Part shown: one piece after another, positions 25,442-35,967 of the stretch
How the letters are laid out: the number at the start of each line of letters is the position of its first letter
Numbering within the stretch: position 1 is the first letter of the stretch
NCBI RefSeq assembly: GCF_000004825.1
Contig: NW_008805063.1
Span: 620,857-684,856 of the forward strand
Length of the DNA: 64,000 nt
Direction: 5' to 3'
Source of the DNA: Heterostelium album PN500
Lineage: Eukaryota > Evosea > Eumycetozoa > Acytosteliales > Acytosteliaceae
Notes under the pieces: generated by a model
The model's input: only the letters and a program-made list of their open reading frames with translations
Told to the model about the DNA's origin: nothing
The model's database searches: none
Translations under genes and position numbers: made by a program

Positions 25442-26648
25442 TTTTTTTGTTTTTTTATTTGTACAAATAAAAAAGATATGATTTTAAAACAATGTTTTGT
25501 TTATATGATTAGAGTTGTTTACAATTTTTAATTAATTAAAAAAAAAAAAAAAAAAAGAATATAAATAGTTTTTTAAATAAAAAAATTTATAAAAATAGGA
25601 TTATATTAATAATGTATTGTTTTTAGTTGGACAAACTACTTTATATTCCGATATCGTACAGAGAACCAAATAAAAATCAACTAATGGTTACATCTATATC
25701 TATTATCACCCCCATAAATCTACCACTTAAAAATAATAATTCAACAGTGTGACAAGTTCACTTAGTAAATAATGCATCAAATATCAGTATACATCATTAT
25801 ACATATATTTGAAATATTTTTAAAATTAATTATTAGTGAACATTAAATCCATCTAGTGTGTTTAAATAATAGATTTTAATTTTGTTTTTGAATTCAAAAT
25901 TTATATTAAGTGGTTACAATTATAAAGATGTTTGTGATTAATAATATATTTAATGAATTTAACTTTTATTTGTTTTTAACATTCTAAGAATAATATAATA
26001 TGTAGTGATAAATAGTAAAAGATGACTCAGTTAAAATCAAAACCAATATAGATACGATAGCTAATGACATAAATAATCGTGTTCTTCTCAGTTAGAAGGT
26101 TATGTGGAATTGATATCAGTAATATAAAATATAAAGATATTTTAAAATGTTCCAAGAATATAAAAATAAGTGAATATATTCTTACATAGATTTCTATCAT
26201 GTGTTTCAATTAACTAACAACCATCATTTAGTGTCAAAACCCAATATTTAAATATAAAATATCTTTTTTTTTATTTCTCTAAATGTGTTTTTTTTAAATA
26301 CTGATGTTTTAATAATCTAAATAATTGTTTTTGGTTGGTCCTATATTTTCTTTTAACATATAAATTATAAATTAGTTAGGATAGGATATATTTTTTTAAG
26401 AATAAAACTATAATACCATTGTATCATTATTCAAAATTTGATTTTGAAATCTAGTGTAAATGAATAAAGAAACAAATGACTTTTTTAAATTAGTCGTCAT
26501 CTATCATTAGAAAAACAATTCAAATTTCTCTAGATGTCAAATGTTTGTTTTATAGTCTCCAGTATGAGTATAAATATTGACAATCAACTGAATATTTTCA
26601 AATCATTTAAAAAATATTTCTTAGTAATTATTTATTATACCTATAAAA
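25442..26648. other. Divergent intergenic region
   Basis: Very A+T-rich 1.2 kb shared upstream region of the secreted protein and the hssA-like gene. It holds an A-run near 25,538-25,556 and no credible ORF. A CCCATAA at about 25,712 resembles the dictyostelid small-RNA upstream element but lacks the preferred preceding base and no RNA is recognised downstream. Confidence 0.5.
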
Positions 26649-26949
26649 ATGACTCTTATCAGTAAGTATATTTATCATATTTTGTTTGTTAATAACTAAT
26701 TCTTTTTGTACTTGAAAAAAAATAGAATCTATTTCGATGATTGGTGGCAATTCATTGGAGAATGTTTCCAACAATTTGATAGATGGATCCAATGGTAAAT
26801 TATCAACTGATTCCTACAATCAAGAACAATATTTTGGAAGAAGAAGAACAACCAACATTATCTTTGGTAATAAAAATGTCTTTGAAGGTAGTTGTTGTGG
26901 TGGATTCAGATGTGGTGGTTGTGGTTGTGGTGGTTTTGGAGGATTCTAA
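26649..26949 (+). CDS. hssA/B-like small Gly/Cys-rich protein
   Basis: Two exons, 26649-26661 (only 13 bases) and 26726-26949, give 78 residues. The start MTLI-KSIS and the Cys/Gly-rich end CCGGFRCGGCGCGGFGGF match the hssA/2C/7E family, a dictyostelid set of small, highly expressed developmental proteins whose members begin MTLFSSISS and end in Gly/Cys tracts. The tiny first exon holding only the first four codons is typical of this family. The middle (NLIDGSNGKLSTDSYNQ, FGRRRTTNIIFGN) is more divergent than usual. Molecular role unknown. Confidence 0.75.
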
Positions 26950-27097
26950 AAATAATTTCTAGATCTTTTATAAATATTAAATAAAATTATTGACAAATCT
27001 TACTAGTTTTATATCTTTTTTTGATGTGACAATTGAATAATATTCATAGTTTAAAACAAAATATAAATTCTTTAATTTAAGTTTTAGGTATCATCAT

Positions 27098-27187
27098 CCG
27101 ACTTTAACTCAAGTGGTAGAGTGTTTGACTGTAGTAAGAATCACAAGAGATATCAAAAGGTTGCTAGTTCGAGTCTGGCAAGTCGGA
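27098..27187 (+). tRNA. tRNA-Tyr (GTA) with intron
   Basis: 90 bases: perfect acceptor stem CCGACTT/AAGTCGG, anticodon stem TTTGA/TCAAA, T-arm GCTAG-TTCGAGT-CTGGC. Anticodon GTA at 27131-27133. Removing about 17 bases just 3' of the anticodon (near 27135-27151) gives the standard 73-base tRNA, the usual place for a tRNA-Tyr intron. Confidence 0.93.
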
Positions 27188-27193
27188 TTTTTT
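27188..27193 (+). terminator. Pol III T6 terminator of tRNA-Tyr
   Basis: Six T residues directly after the discriminator base. Confidence 0.8.
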
Positions 27194-27206
27194 AAAGTTT
27201 AAATCC

Positions 27207-27216
27207 CCGGATGCGG
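27207..27216. promoter_or_regulatory. CCGGATGCGG motif after tRNA-Tyr
   Basis: Differs by one base from the CCGCATGCGG behind tRNA-Arg and tRNA-Met, starting 20 bases after the tRNA end. It is followed by a 6-bp inverted repeat CTTCCC/GGGAAG at 27247-27270. Confidence 0.45.
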
Positions 27217-27377
27217 TCAGGTCAGAATATTCATCATAATCAATAACTTCCCTTTTGGGATAGCGGGAAGACCATTGGTTACAGTAATTCATTGGTAGTA
27301 TTGTAGGATGCTAACATGCCATGATAGTAACATGCCAGTAACATGATTATGATACCATTACCAAAGATAATAAATAA

Positions 27378-28005
27378 TTAAAATGCCAAGAAAATAGCAT
27401 TGTGCAATATCGTTTTGCTTGCTTCAAATGTTTCATTAATATCTATTAGAAAAAAGTGAATCAAAAAGGTTAGTCATAGATTTAATTGATTCAACATCAA
27501 TATGATACTTACTGTAGCGAGGTTGATAGAGAGAATTGATTAAAGAGACAACCTTGGTTATGAATTTACTTTTCATTATCAATTCAATCTCAGGTGACAT
27601 ACCTTCTAAACCTGAGAAAGCCGTGTTTGGGTTTCTTGAATAATCTAAATCTTCTACGAAAAACGGTGGTTAAGTCACTACAGTTTCTTGGCTAGTGGAC
27701 TTGTCTTTTTTCCTAGTTGTTTTCTATATAGTTCCTTTCTCTCATCTGATAATCTATTATCTAAATAAATATGTAGTTGGGAGGAATTGGACAGCTCCAA
27801 GAGAAACTCAACTGCTCGAAAGTTGTTGAACTCTTTAAAAATAACTGTGCATTTATCGATTCTCAAACTACCAAATATGAATTTAGACATTTGAAGAATC
27901 AAACCCTTCTGGGCCATAATCTGCTCTAATTCCTCTATGTGTTTCTTTCCTACACCGAGATAGAGAAGGTGCATCGTATCTATGGAAGAGATACTAAAAT
28001 ATTGT
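27378..28005 (-). pseudogene. Probable truncated gene of unknown family
   Basis: Coding-like DNA on the minus strand between tRNA-Tyr and COG4. One block (28005-27678) reads ISSIDTMHLLYLGVGKKHI and continues for about 100 residues. A second (about 27669-27378) reads PPFFVEDLDYSRNPNTAFSG and continues through a GT-AG intron to NINETFEASKTILHNAIF and a stop. The two blocks are in different frames with stops between and no good splice site to join them, and no start region is seen upstream. I infer a 5'-truncated, frameshifted host gene copy; a sequencing error or an unusual intron is the alternative. Protein family not recognised. Confidence 0.45.
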
Positions 28006-28155
28006 CTTTTTGAAGTTCAAATAAAATTACTATACACCATGATAAATAATATATTATAAAATTAATCACGGGTAAATTTATATACACAAGTTAATGTACA
28101 TAAAAAACTTAATCACCATTTACTTTAGACACAAATTTAAATTTAAATTTATTAT

Positions 28156-30978
28156 TTATAGTTTTAAATTATGAACCTCACGAATTGGGAAATCAGATCT
28201 TCTTGCAAGTATAAGTTTAATTTCCAAAGCAGAGAGTTTCCATTGATAACCTTCCTGTCCCCAGTACTCAAGGATATCTGTAACTTTGTCCATAGTTAAA
28301 ATATGCACAATCTGTTGAAGTCTAACAAACTTGTGTCTAACATTCTGTTGTGCTGTAATCTGTGTCAAATGATCAATAATCTTTCTAATATCTTTAGATA
28401 ATTGAATTGATCCTAAAAAGTTGAATCTGTTTTTTTTTTTTGTTTTGTATTAAAATATTATGATGATTAATTAAAATAAACTTTTTTAATTCTTCTTTTC
28501 ATTCGGACTACTTACTTTTTCTGTTTAATATGATCTTCCAATGTTAAGGCAACATGAGTGGATAACTTGTGAATCAATATATCGAAAATATTCTCCAACA
28601 TAATAGATTTGTATGGTAGCAATAGATTGGTTAGACCTTCGATGAAATCTTGAGCGAATGGATCATTGATTTCATATTTTTCATAGTCTTGATTGCTAAT
28701 CTCATAAATTATATTATTAATTGGCCATATAAGTTGATTGATAGGAATTGATAATATCTGTACAATTTTATCTATATTATCCTAGCAAATAAAAATAAAA
28801 ATAATATTAGTTTTTGTACTATCTATAATTAAATCAATCTAATAATTCTCTTACTTTTAATAAAGTATCCATTCTATTTTTTAAATATTTAAAACTATCA
28901 CCATTGATACACATGATAATCATATTGATTTCATCTTGATCTTCAAACTTGTGATTAGTCATACCAATCAATTCTCTCTGCATTTGATCTATGTAGGTGG
29001 TTGTCAGTGACAAATCGTTGAGAATCACCAAAAAGTAATCTCTTTTCTTATCGAAATCACCAGAGTATGTTTGTTTTAATAATAAATCCATATACTATCA
29101 TCATGTTTTTTTTAAATATTAAACAATAAATAAATGTTAGATGATGTATGTAAACGGAATGCTAAACATGATTTACATGTTTCTACTCTACTGATGCAGT
29201 ACTTACAGGTATAAATATTGAATCGAAATTTGATGATGTTACATTGATGGTTGCACAAACACTTGGTGAACTAAGCGATGCTAGAGATCTACTGACAACC
29301 TTTCTAAATACAAAAAAGATATCGTCAATTTTTGAGGAGGTTTCGATATCCTTGATGGTTTTGTTGATAGGCGGTGGCAGTAGGTTGCTCTGTGGTGTAC
29401 CAGCAATACCCGGATACTTTAACAGCTTCAAGAGATGTCCAACATCATCCAAATAGATGGCAACAGAGAATGATAATTGGAAATACTGTGTCTCCAAAGA
29501 TATATAATGATTCATAATCTCTTGTACTCTACTCTTTAATGAATTCAATTCAATTATTTTAGAAGTCTAAAATTTAACAAGCGTATTTGTTAGTTATATG
29601 AAAACACTAAAATTTCAATCTAATGTATATCTGTATTATAATACATACAGAAGAATGATCCAATATAAAGCTTGAATATTTAAATGAAATCTCAGAGATT
29701 GCTGATAATCCATTCAAAAGTTCGTCAACAGCCAAGAGATATTGATAGGAATCCACCATCGGTTGATTGAATTCAAATGCAATAATTAAATCTTCTAATT
29801 TACTATTTGCCTCTGTAAAGCTATTTAACTAATAATAAACAGATTGTTAGTATATAAATATTATTTTCATATTTTAATAATTTATACATACTAAACTTTG
29901 ATCTTTAATTCTATCTAATAATATTGTGTAGATTTGATCCAAATACATTGAAGACTGATTATGTAGTAGTATTGCAAGTTTAGAGATATCCCATTGTTTC
30001 AATCTGTATTTTCTATTCTTTTCGAGGATGATACTGTTCCACTGCCAATAACGATCGAACTCCTGGTTAGAGTTGGATATACGCTGTACTATCGCCATCA
30101 GTATCTTGTGTAGAGCTTGCCAACAGCCGTCTACCGATTTAATAGTGTTTGTAAGATTGTTGGTCAACATCATCTGGTTGGTCCGAATCAGATCCTTTAC
30201 AACCGGTTGAATCTCCATCTGTATCATCTTTGATTGATATTGACAATAGATTTGTAATCCTTCATCCTCTTCATGCATTTCAATTTGTTGATTAACTATT
30301 TTCTTATTATTATCATTATCATTAGTTGATGATTGTTGCTGAATTTGTTGTTGTTGTTGTTGTATATATTTTCTATTTAATAATAAATATCTAACTTGTT
30401 GTAATATAGATAGAATGGATGATAGCTCTAAGATTACTTTTGAATCTTGATTGCCTCTCAGTATTTCTTGTGATTTCATTCTGACCAATTGGTAGAGATC
30501 TTCTAGTTTGTTTATGGATGGCAGTTGATAGCTGTTCTGTAATTGATTATAGGTAGCGCTGTCAGTGCTAGCATTGACAGCACCACCGACCAACTGATCG
30601 ATCGTGATAAACACCAATTGTTTCAACCTGTTGTATGCATCTAAATACTCTGATTTATTAACTCTATCACTAATGATTGTCAACATTAAATCTAAATCAC
30701 TCTGTGATTTATTTACATTCTATTTGTTATTTATATATAGTTGTATTTCAAGCTAATTAGCACATCAATCAAATAAATCAAAACGTTTGATTCATCATAC
30801 TTACCATTGAATGAAGGAATTGTGAAAGATCATCAACTATATCATTGTTTTCTTTTTGTTTGTTTTGTGGTTGTAGTTGTTGTTGTTGATTGTTATTATG
30901 TTTCAGCTGCTGCGTTGATGGTTGCTGTTGCTGCTGTTGTTGATTTACACCAAGTTTATCTAATACAAACTTGAACAT
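28156..30978 (-). CDS. cog4: Conserved oligomeric Golgi complex subunit 4
   Basis: Subunit of the COG tether that captures retrograde vesicles at the Golgi. Seven exons (30978-30805, 30719-29892, 29828-29649, 29566-29207, 29094-28855, 28781-28516, 28426-28156) give 772 residues, close to human COG4 (785). The C-terminal half is diagnostic: KIDDIFFVFRKVVSRSLAS matches human VDDVFYIVKKCIGRALSS, and the end, VTDILEYWGQEG...WKLSALEIKLILARRSDFP...LKL, matches human VTEILDYWG...LRL. The N-terminal 330 residues are much more diverged and hold two poly-Q stretches (residues about 13-19 and within exon 2). The usual N-terminal coiled coil is short, so a missed upstream exon is possible although tRNA-Met lies only 250 bases away. 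Helical CATCHR-type fold expected throughout. Confidence 0.85.
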
Positions 30979-31227
30979 ATTAACTTATTAAAACTATTTT
31001 TGCTTTGGATAAATAAAACTTTGCACCATTTTTTTACATTTAATAAATATTAAGATCTTTTGATGGATATACAAATAATTTCAACATTATCATTTATTTC
31101 TCAAATAAATAGAAGAATATTTATCATTCTCCCCAGAAAATTTTAGAAAAAAAAATTATCTTTTTTTTTTTAATAATAAAAAAAAAAAGAAATATATATA
31201 ATTCAAAGAAATTGTTTTTATCATCCA

Positions 31228-31300
31228 ATCAGGTTAGCTCAGCTGGCAGAGCGTAGGTCTCATAATCCTAAGGTCGTGAGTTCAATCCTCACACTTGATA
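31228..31300 (+). tRNA. Elongator tRNA-Met (CAT)
   Basis: 73 bases, no intron. Acceptor ATCAGGT/ACTTGAT pairs fully with one wobble. D-arm TAGCTCAGCTGGCAGAGC; anticodon CAT at 31261-31263 in CTCATAA; T-arm GTGAG-TTCAATC-CTCAC. The loop and the AAGGTCGTGAG variable/T region match eukaryotic elongator, not initiator, tRNA-Met. Confidence 0.92.
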
Positions 31301-31306
31301 TTTTTT
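31301..31306 (+). terminator. Pol III T6 terminator of tRNA-Met
   Basis: Six T residues directly after the discriminator base. Confidence 0.8.
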
Positions 31307-31325
31307 ATATTTTAAAAAATTTTGT

Positions 31326-31335
31326 CCGCATGCGG
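31326..31335. promoter_or_regulatory. Palindrome CCGCATGCGG after tRNA-Met
   Basis: Identical to the palindrome behind tRNA-Arg, starting 26 bases after the tRNA end. It is followed by a 7-bp inverted repeat AAAGTTT/AAACTTT at 31344-31369. Confidence 0.5.
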
Positions 31336-31367
31336 TTAGACTTAAAGTTTGGAAAATTTGATAAACT

Positions 31368-31574
31368 TTGAATTCACATCTTAAAAATGCCAATTACTAC
31401 AAGCTTAACTTCACGATCGCTAATTCAATCTCCCAAGGATTCACTGTAGATTGCTCTGCATTAACGCGTAAATTTAAATCTGATTGGAATCTTAATCCTT
31501 CCAACTACGTGCCACCACTTTATACTGTTGATCATCAACACGCAGCTACTGTTAGATCTATTCCAATACTTTAA
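31368..31574 (+). other. Coding-like fragment, unidentified
   Basis: About 65 codons with gene-like, less A+T-rich composition (contains GFTVDCSALTRKF and NYVPPLYTVDHQHAATVR) ending at a stop, but with no ATG in this frame at its start. I do not recognise it. It could be a terminal exon remnant; it begins directly behind the tRNA-Met downstream stem-loop. Confidence 0.3.
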
Positions 31575-32481
31575 AAGTTATTCAAATTTTACTTTATTTC
31601 AACTTTAAATAAAGATAAATATTATAACTTATTATATACTCATTTTTAAACTTAAATTTTGTAAAGTACAAAAAGATATTAAATATTATAATTCATTCTT
31701 TATTCTTTATTTAACTTTATTACATTATCACAGTGAGACAACATATGACATATCCATTGAAATTAATTATACATATTAAAACCTAATTAAGTATAAGATA
31801 ACTCCTTATAGTAATAGAGTATTCAGCTTGTTGAAAATTAATATAGAAAAATATTAATCTATTGTTTGCAACCATTCTTTCTAATCGGGAAATTAATAAT
31901 TAACAATATTAGAATTTTATTTAAATCTTCAATTCACCACACTTTTTGGCTTTGGATGTAATTTACTGTGTTTATTATAAATTTTAAAGATATATATATT
32001 TTTAGTAGTAGATCAATTTACATGTTTTGTGATTTTCAGAATTTGATTTCATATTTTTTCTATTCTCTTGTAGTTCTCAATTTATCTATATCTGGATGAA
32101 TATATCCGGATGAATATCTAGATAATGGTGTATATTTCATTGTAGGAATAAAATTGGAAAATACATTAATCTAATATATTGTCCAAAAAAAGAAAATAAT
32201 TATTTTGAATATCCATTTATATTTTCATATACGAATAATATTCAAACAATAAGTATAATTAAATACTTTAAATACATTAAAAACAAAGTTAATAAATATT
32301 TTAAAGATTTACGTTTTAACTTTATTTGATCTTTAATGTATATAGATAATAACATTTATCTTTATATGATTTTAAATGTAGAATACTTTAACAATTAAGA
32401 TAAAGTTAATTGAATCTTTCTGAGTATTGATCTATTCTATCCTAATTCTACTCAACTTATTATTTAATAATAACTATAAAC

Positions 32482-32554
<73 letters not shown>

Positions 32555-32607
32555 TTTTATTGTCTATTTCTTTTACCTTTTTTTTTTTTGAAAATGTTAT
32601 CATTTCT
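31575..32607. other. Intergenic with trinucleotide repeat
   Basis: Very A+T-rich spacer with no credible gene. Near its right end lies a long AAT tract, listed separately. The last 200 bases are the 3' flank of the ankyrin-like gene. Confidence 0.6.
32482..32553. repeat. (AAT)24 microsatellite
   Basis: 72 bases of uninterrupted AAT repeats, about 55 bases downstream of the ankyrin-like gene's stop codon. Long trinucleotide arrays are common in dictyostelid genomes; this one is outside coding sequence. Confidence 0.95.
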
Positions 32608-34305
32608 TTATTCTTTATACATATTAAATATATCAAAATAATCAATTATATCTATGTCGTAATCTTTTAAGAAACAATTTAGACCTTGGCTAAAATGAAA
32701 TACTGCTTTATCGATCAACTTTTGTCTATTGAAATTGGGGTGCATTATCAGCCAATTAAGCATTTCAATGTTTCTAAACGGTGGATTTCCTTTTTGAAAT
32801 TCATTCAATATGATATCCTCATTGAATTCAACTAGTTTGTTGTCTAACAGGTATTGAACCATCTCTAAACTCTGAAAGTGAATTGAATATTTCAATGCTC
32901 TGTAGGAGCAGCCTTCCGTTCTGTTTTCATGGAGAAACCGGACTACTTCCATTCTGTTTTCTTGTACTGCCTTGTCCATCGCTCTGAAACTCCAGAGATT
33001 TGGCTGTGTACAATTTTCGTGTAGATACTTGATCATCTCCAAACTCGCAAGTCCACAAGCATCATCACATAGATACACAGGAATTTCAACCGAATTTGAA
33101 TTCTCCCTGAGGAATTTGAATGTCTCTAGATTATTATTTACAATCGAGTATAGCAGTGCATCTCCTGTGAATCCTTCTGTTCTATTGGAATGTAGGAACT
33201 TCACGATGTCGTGTGAGAATCTGGCAGCGCTGTCCATCGCCAGTGCGGTGAAACCTTCACTCCTATTATGATGAAACCAACTCACCATTTCGAGTGGTGT
33301 CGATTGATCGACGGGAACATTTCGAGAGAATCCACTGATTTGCTTACATCCTTCAGTGCGATTCTCATGCAACCACTTAAATACATCGAACCGGTAGTTA
33401 TAGAATGCGTTGTACATTGCATTCTTTGAGCAGCTGCATGTGGTATTTGAATGAATCCACCGGACGAGATCAAGAGACGGTCCGCCAGCAGCAAAATCCA
33501 GATCATTTCCAGAGTACTCAAATTTAATCTTTGATTTTCTCAGCCATTCAAAGAGATGTTGGCTTGGTGTAAGACCGTTGAATGCCAGACCTAGCGGTAC
33601 AGTATTGAATAGATATCCGTTGTCATGCAACCAATCGGCAACGTGGTAGTGTTTGTTGATCAGTGCTGCCGCCAGTAGATTATAGGGATGTGACTTCTTG
33701 TCATTCAATCGTCGCGGCAATAACCACTGAATGATCTCTAGGTTACCGTGTTTGACTGCATTGGTTATCGGTAGGGTAGAACCGAAGGAATAGTCTTCGC
33801 TTGGCGACACCTTCTCAGAGAGTGACTGTATCAGCTCGAGATTATCAGTAGTGCATGCATTACACAGCAACAATCTATAGGGTGTTGGTACTTTAGGATC
33901 TACTTTTGATTGAATGTATTGGATGATCTCCATGTTTCCATGTTTGGCAGCAGTCTCTACCAATGCAATAGAATGTTTAGATAGATCATTTTGTTTAACC
34001 TCTACAATGTATTTGATAATCTCCAAACGGCGGAATATAACGGCGGTTTCGACCAACCAAAAGATATCGAAATCCACTAGATAACGTTTATAATGATAGT
34101 GTGGATCTGAATAGCTAATGTCGAACCAATGAGTCAATAACTGATCTAAATAGTTGTATTGTACTAGCAAATGAGGATGACCCACTAGTTTTGACCAACT
34201 ATATCCACACAATGATCTCTGTTTATGTATAATCTTGACATAACTAAAGACAAGAGATCTTAAAACTACATTATTAAATAATTTATTAAACAACTGTGTT
34301 TGCAT
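32608..34305 (-). CDS. Ankyrin-like repeat protein, dictyostelid family
   Basis: Single exon; from the ATG at 34305 it gives 565 residues (an upstream non-ATG extension is open but unlikely). The N-terminus FNNVVLRSLVFSYVKIIHKQR with SWSKLVGHPHLLVQYNYLDQL is the usual leader of a large dictyostelid family of F-box-less ankyrin-like proteins. The body has some 12 repeats of about 30-35 residues alternating LEIIKYI / LEIIQWL / LEMVRFLHENRTEGC-type helices, diverged ankyrin repeats with the HNRTEG turn recurring five or more times. No catalytic motif. Such arrays bind proteins; the partner is unknown. Confidence 0.7.
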   Translation of the reverse strand: MQTQLFNKLFNNVVLRSLVFSYVKIIHKQRSLCGYSWSKLVGHPHLLVQYNYLDQLLTHWFDISYSDPHYHYKRYLVDFDIFWLVETAVIFRRLEIIKYIVEVKQNDLSKHSIALVETAAKHGNMEIIQYIQSKVDPKVPTPYRLLLCNACTTDNLELIQSLSEKVSPSEDYSFGSTLPITNAVKHGNLEIIQWLLPRRLNDKKSHPYNLLAAALINKHYHVADWLHDNGYLFNTVPLGLAFNGLTPSQHLFEWLRKSKIKFEYSGNDLDFAAGGPSLDLVRWIHSNTTCSCSKNAMYNAFYNYRFDVFKWLHENRTEGCKQISGFSRNVPVDQSTPLEMVSWFHHNRSEGFTALAMDSAARFSHDIVKFLHSNRTEGFTGDALLYSIVNNNLETFKFLRENSNSVEIPVYLCDDACGLASLEMIKYLHENCTQPNLWSFRAMDKAVQENRMEVVRFLHENRTEGCSYRALKYSIHFQSLEMVQYLLDNKLVEFNEDIILNEFQKGNPPFRNIEMLNWLIMHPNFNRQKLIDKAVFHFSQGLNCFLKDYDIDIIDYFDIFNMYKE

Positions 34306-34624
34306 AACTTGATTTAAAAAAAAAGTAATTTTTATTCGTGTCAAAATTTAAAAACTAAACTAATTGTTTTTTTGATATTTTTAAATAATCAATAAAGATA
34401 GATCATTCCTTTTTTGAGAAGAAAGATTATAATTAGATTATTTATTAAAAAATACAAATAGGAAGAAATTTGAAATCTATAACTACTTCAAAGATTTAAA
34501 TTCCAATTCCTGTCTTTCAAAATAGAATATCATTGTTTTTTTTTAAAAATAAAAGTAAAAACAAAGTTAAAAAAATAATTAACATTTATTTATTCCAATG
34601 TATATTTGTACATATTATATATAT
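34306..34624. other. Short A+T-rich spacer
   Basis: 5' flank of the ankyrin-like gene and 3' flank of trpB. It contains a T-run near 34,535 and no gene. Confidence 0.6.
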
Positions 34625-35967
34625 TTATTGTTTGGCAGACAACATTTTTGAAACTTGCTCGACATCCTTATCACCACGACCAGAAATATTAATGACAACG
34701 ATGTCATCTGGTTTCAATTGTTTGGCTAATTTAATAGCGTGTGCAACAGCGTGGGATGATTCCAATGCTGGGATGATACCTTCGCATTTAGATAAGGTTT
34801 GGAATGCCTCGAGTGCTTCTTCACCAGAGACGGTTGCATACTCGGCACGTTTAGTTTGATTGAGATAAGCATGAATTGGAGATACCGACGGGTAATCTAA
34901 ACCGGATGCAATCGAGTAGGTTGGCTTGGGTACACCGTTATCGTCGATCAAAGTCATCGATCTGAAACCATGGATAACAAATGGAACACCTTGAGAGATG
35001 GAGGCAGCTTCAGTTGGCTCAACACCAACCAAACGAACCGATGGCTCATCGATGTAGTTTTGGAATGCACCGATTGCATTCGATCCACCACCACAACAAG
35101 CTACGACAGCAGTTGGCAACTTTCCTTCCTTCTCGAGAACCTGCTTCTTGGACTCCTTGGAGATAACCGATTGGAAGTATTGCACGATGGTTGGGTATGG
35201 ATGTGGACCTACAGCGGAACCAAGCAAGTAGAATGTGTGATCAAAGTTCTCTAGGAGATCACCCAAGGCTGCATCGACAGCATCCTTCAAACGACCTTGA
35301 CCCTTATCAACAGAGATAACCTTTGCTCCCAACAATTCCATTCTGAAAACATTCAAAGCTTGTCTTTCAGTGTCAAGCTTACCCATATAAATAATACATT
35401 CCATACCGAAAACAGCGCATGCAGTTGCAGTAGCTACACCATGTTGACCAGCTATAATAATAATTCAAAGAAAATAAAGAGAAATGAGTTAATCTAAAAC
35501 ATATTGAAAATTAGAAAAATAAGAATCTTGTAATATTACCTCCAGTTTCAGCGATAACTCTCTTTGCACCCATTCTCTTGGCAAGTAAGATTTGACCAAT
35601 TGCATTATTAATCTTATGTGAACCGGTATGATTTAAATCTTTAAGATATCTTGTTAATAACAATAATAATAATAATAATTTATTTAATCAATTTTCAATA
35701 TCTATTTTGTACTTTACCTTCACGTTTAAGATAAATTTTGGCACCACCGATTTGCTTTGTAAGATTGTTTGCCAATGTAAGTGGACTCTCTCTTCCGACA
35801 TACTCTCTTTGGTAGAACTCTAATTCCTTATTGAACTCTGGGTCATCCTTATACTTTAGAAACTCTGCTTCTAATCTATCCAAGACCTTTAACTTCAAAG
35901 CATCTGGTACAAAAGCACCTCCAAATTCACCAAAATAACCAGGTGTAGTATCAATATTTGAATCCAT
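34625..35967 (-). CDS. trpB: Tryptophan synthase beta chain
   Basis: PLP enzyme that joins indole to L-serine to make L-tryptophan. Exons 35967-35718, 35638-35540 and 35451-34625 give 391 residues, the normal TrpB length (about 395). It has [13 protein letters not shown] at the start; the PLP lysine in [12 protein letters not shown]; the catalytic Glu in ETGAGQHG; and the phosphate-binding loop [10 protein letters not shown]. The motif set is that of canonical TrpB1, not the TrpB2 branch. It is cytosolic, with no targeting signal. No TrpA-like alpha domain is fused or nearby, unlike the fused fungal enzyme. Dictyostelids are generally regarded as tryptophan auxotrophs, so a lone TrpB may salvage indole from food bacteria, and bacterial origin by transfer is plausible. 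Both ideas are inference; the introns show it is settled in this genome. Confidence 0.93.

Noticed and set aside
25711-25718. CCCATAA as small-RNA promoter element
   Set aside because: Preceding base does not fit the consensus and no RNA feature follows.
32460-32645. 61-codon ORF dominated by leucine
   Set aside because: It is simply the AAT microsatellite read in one frame.
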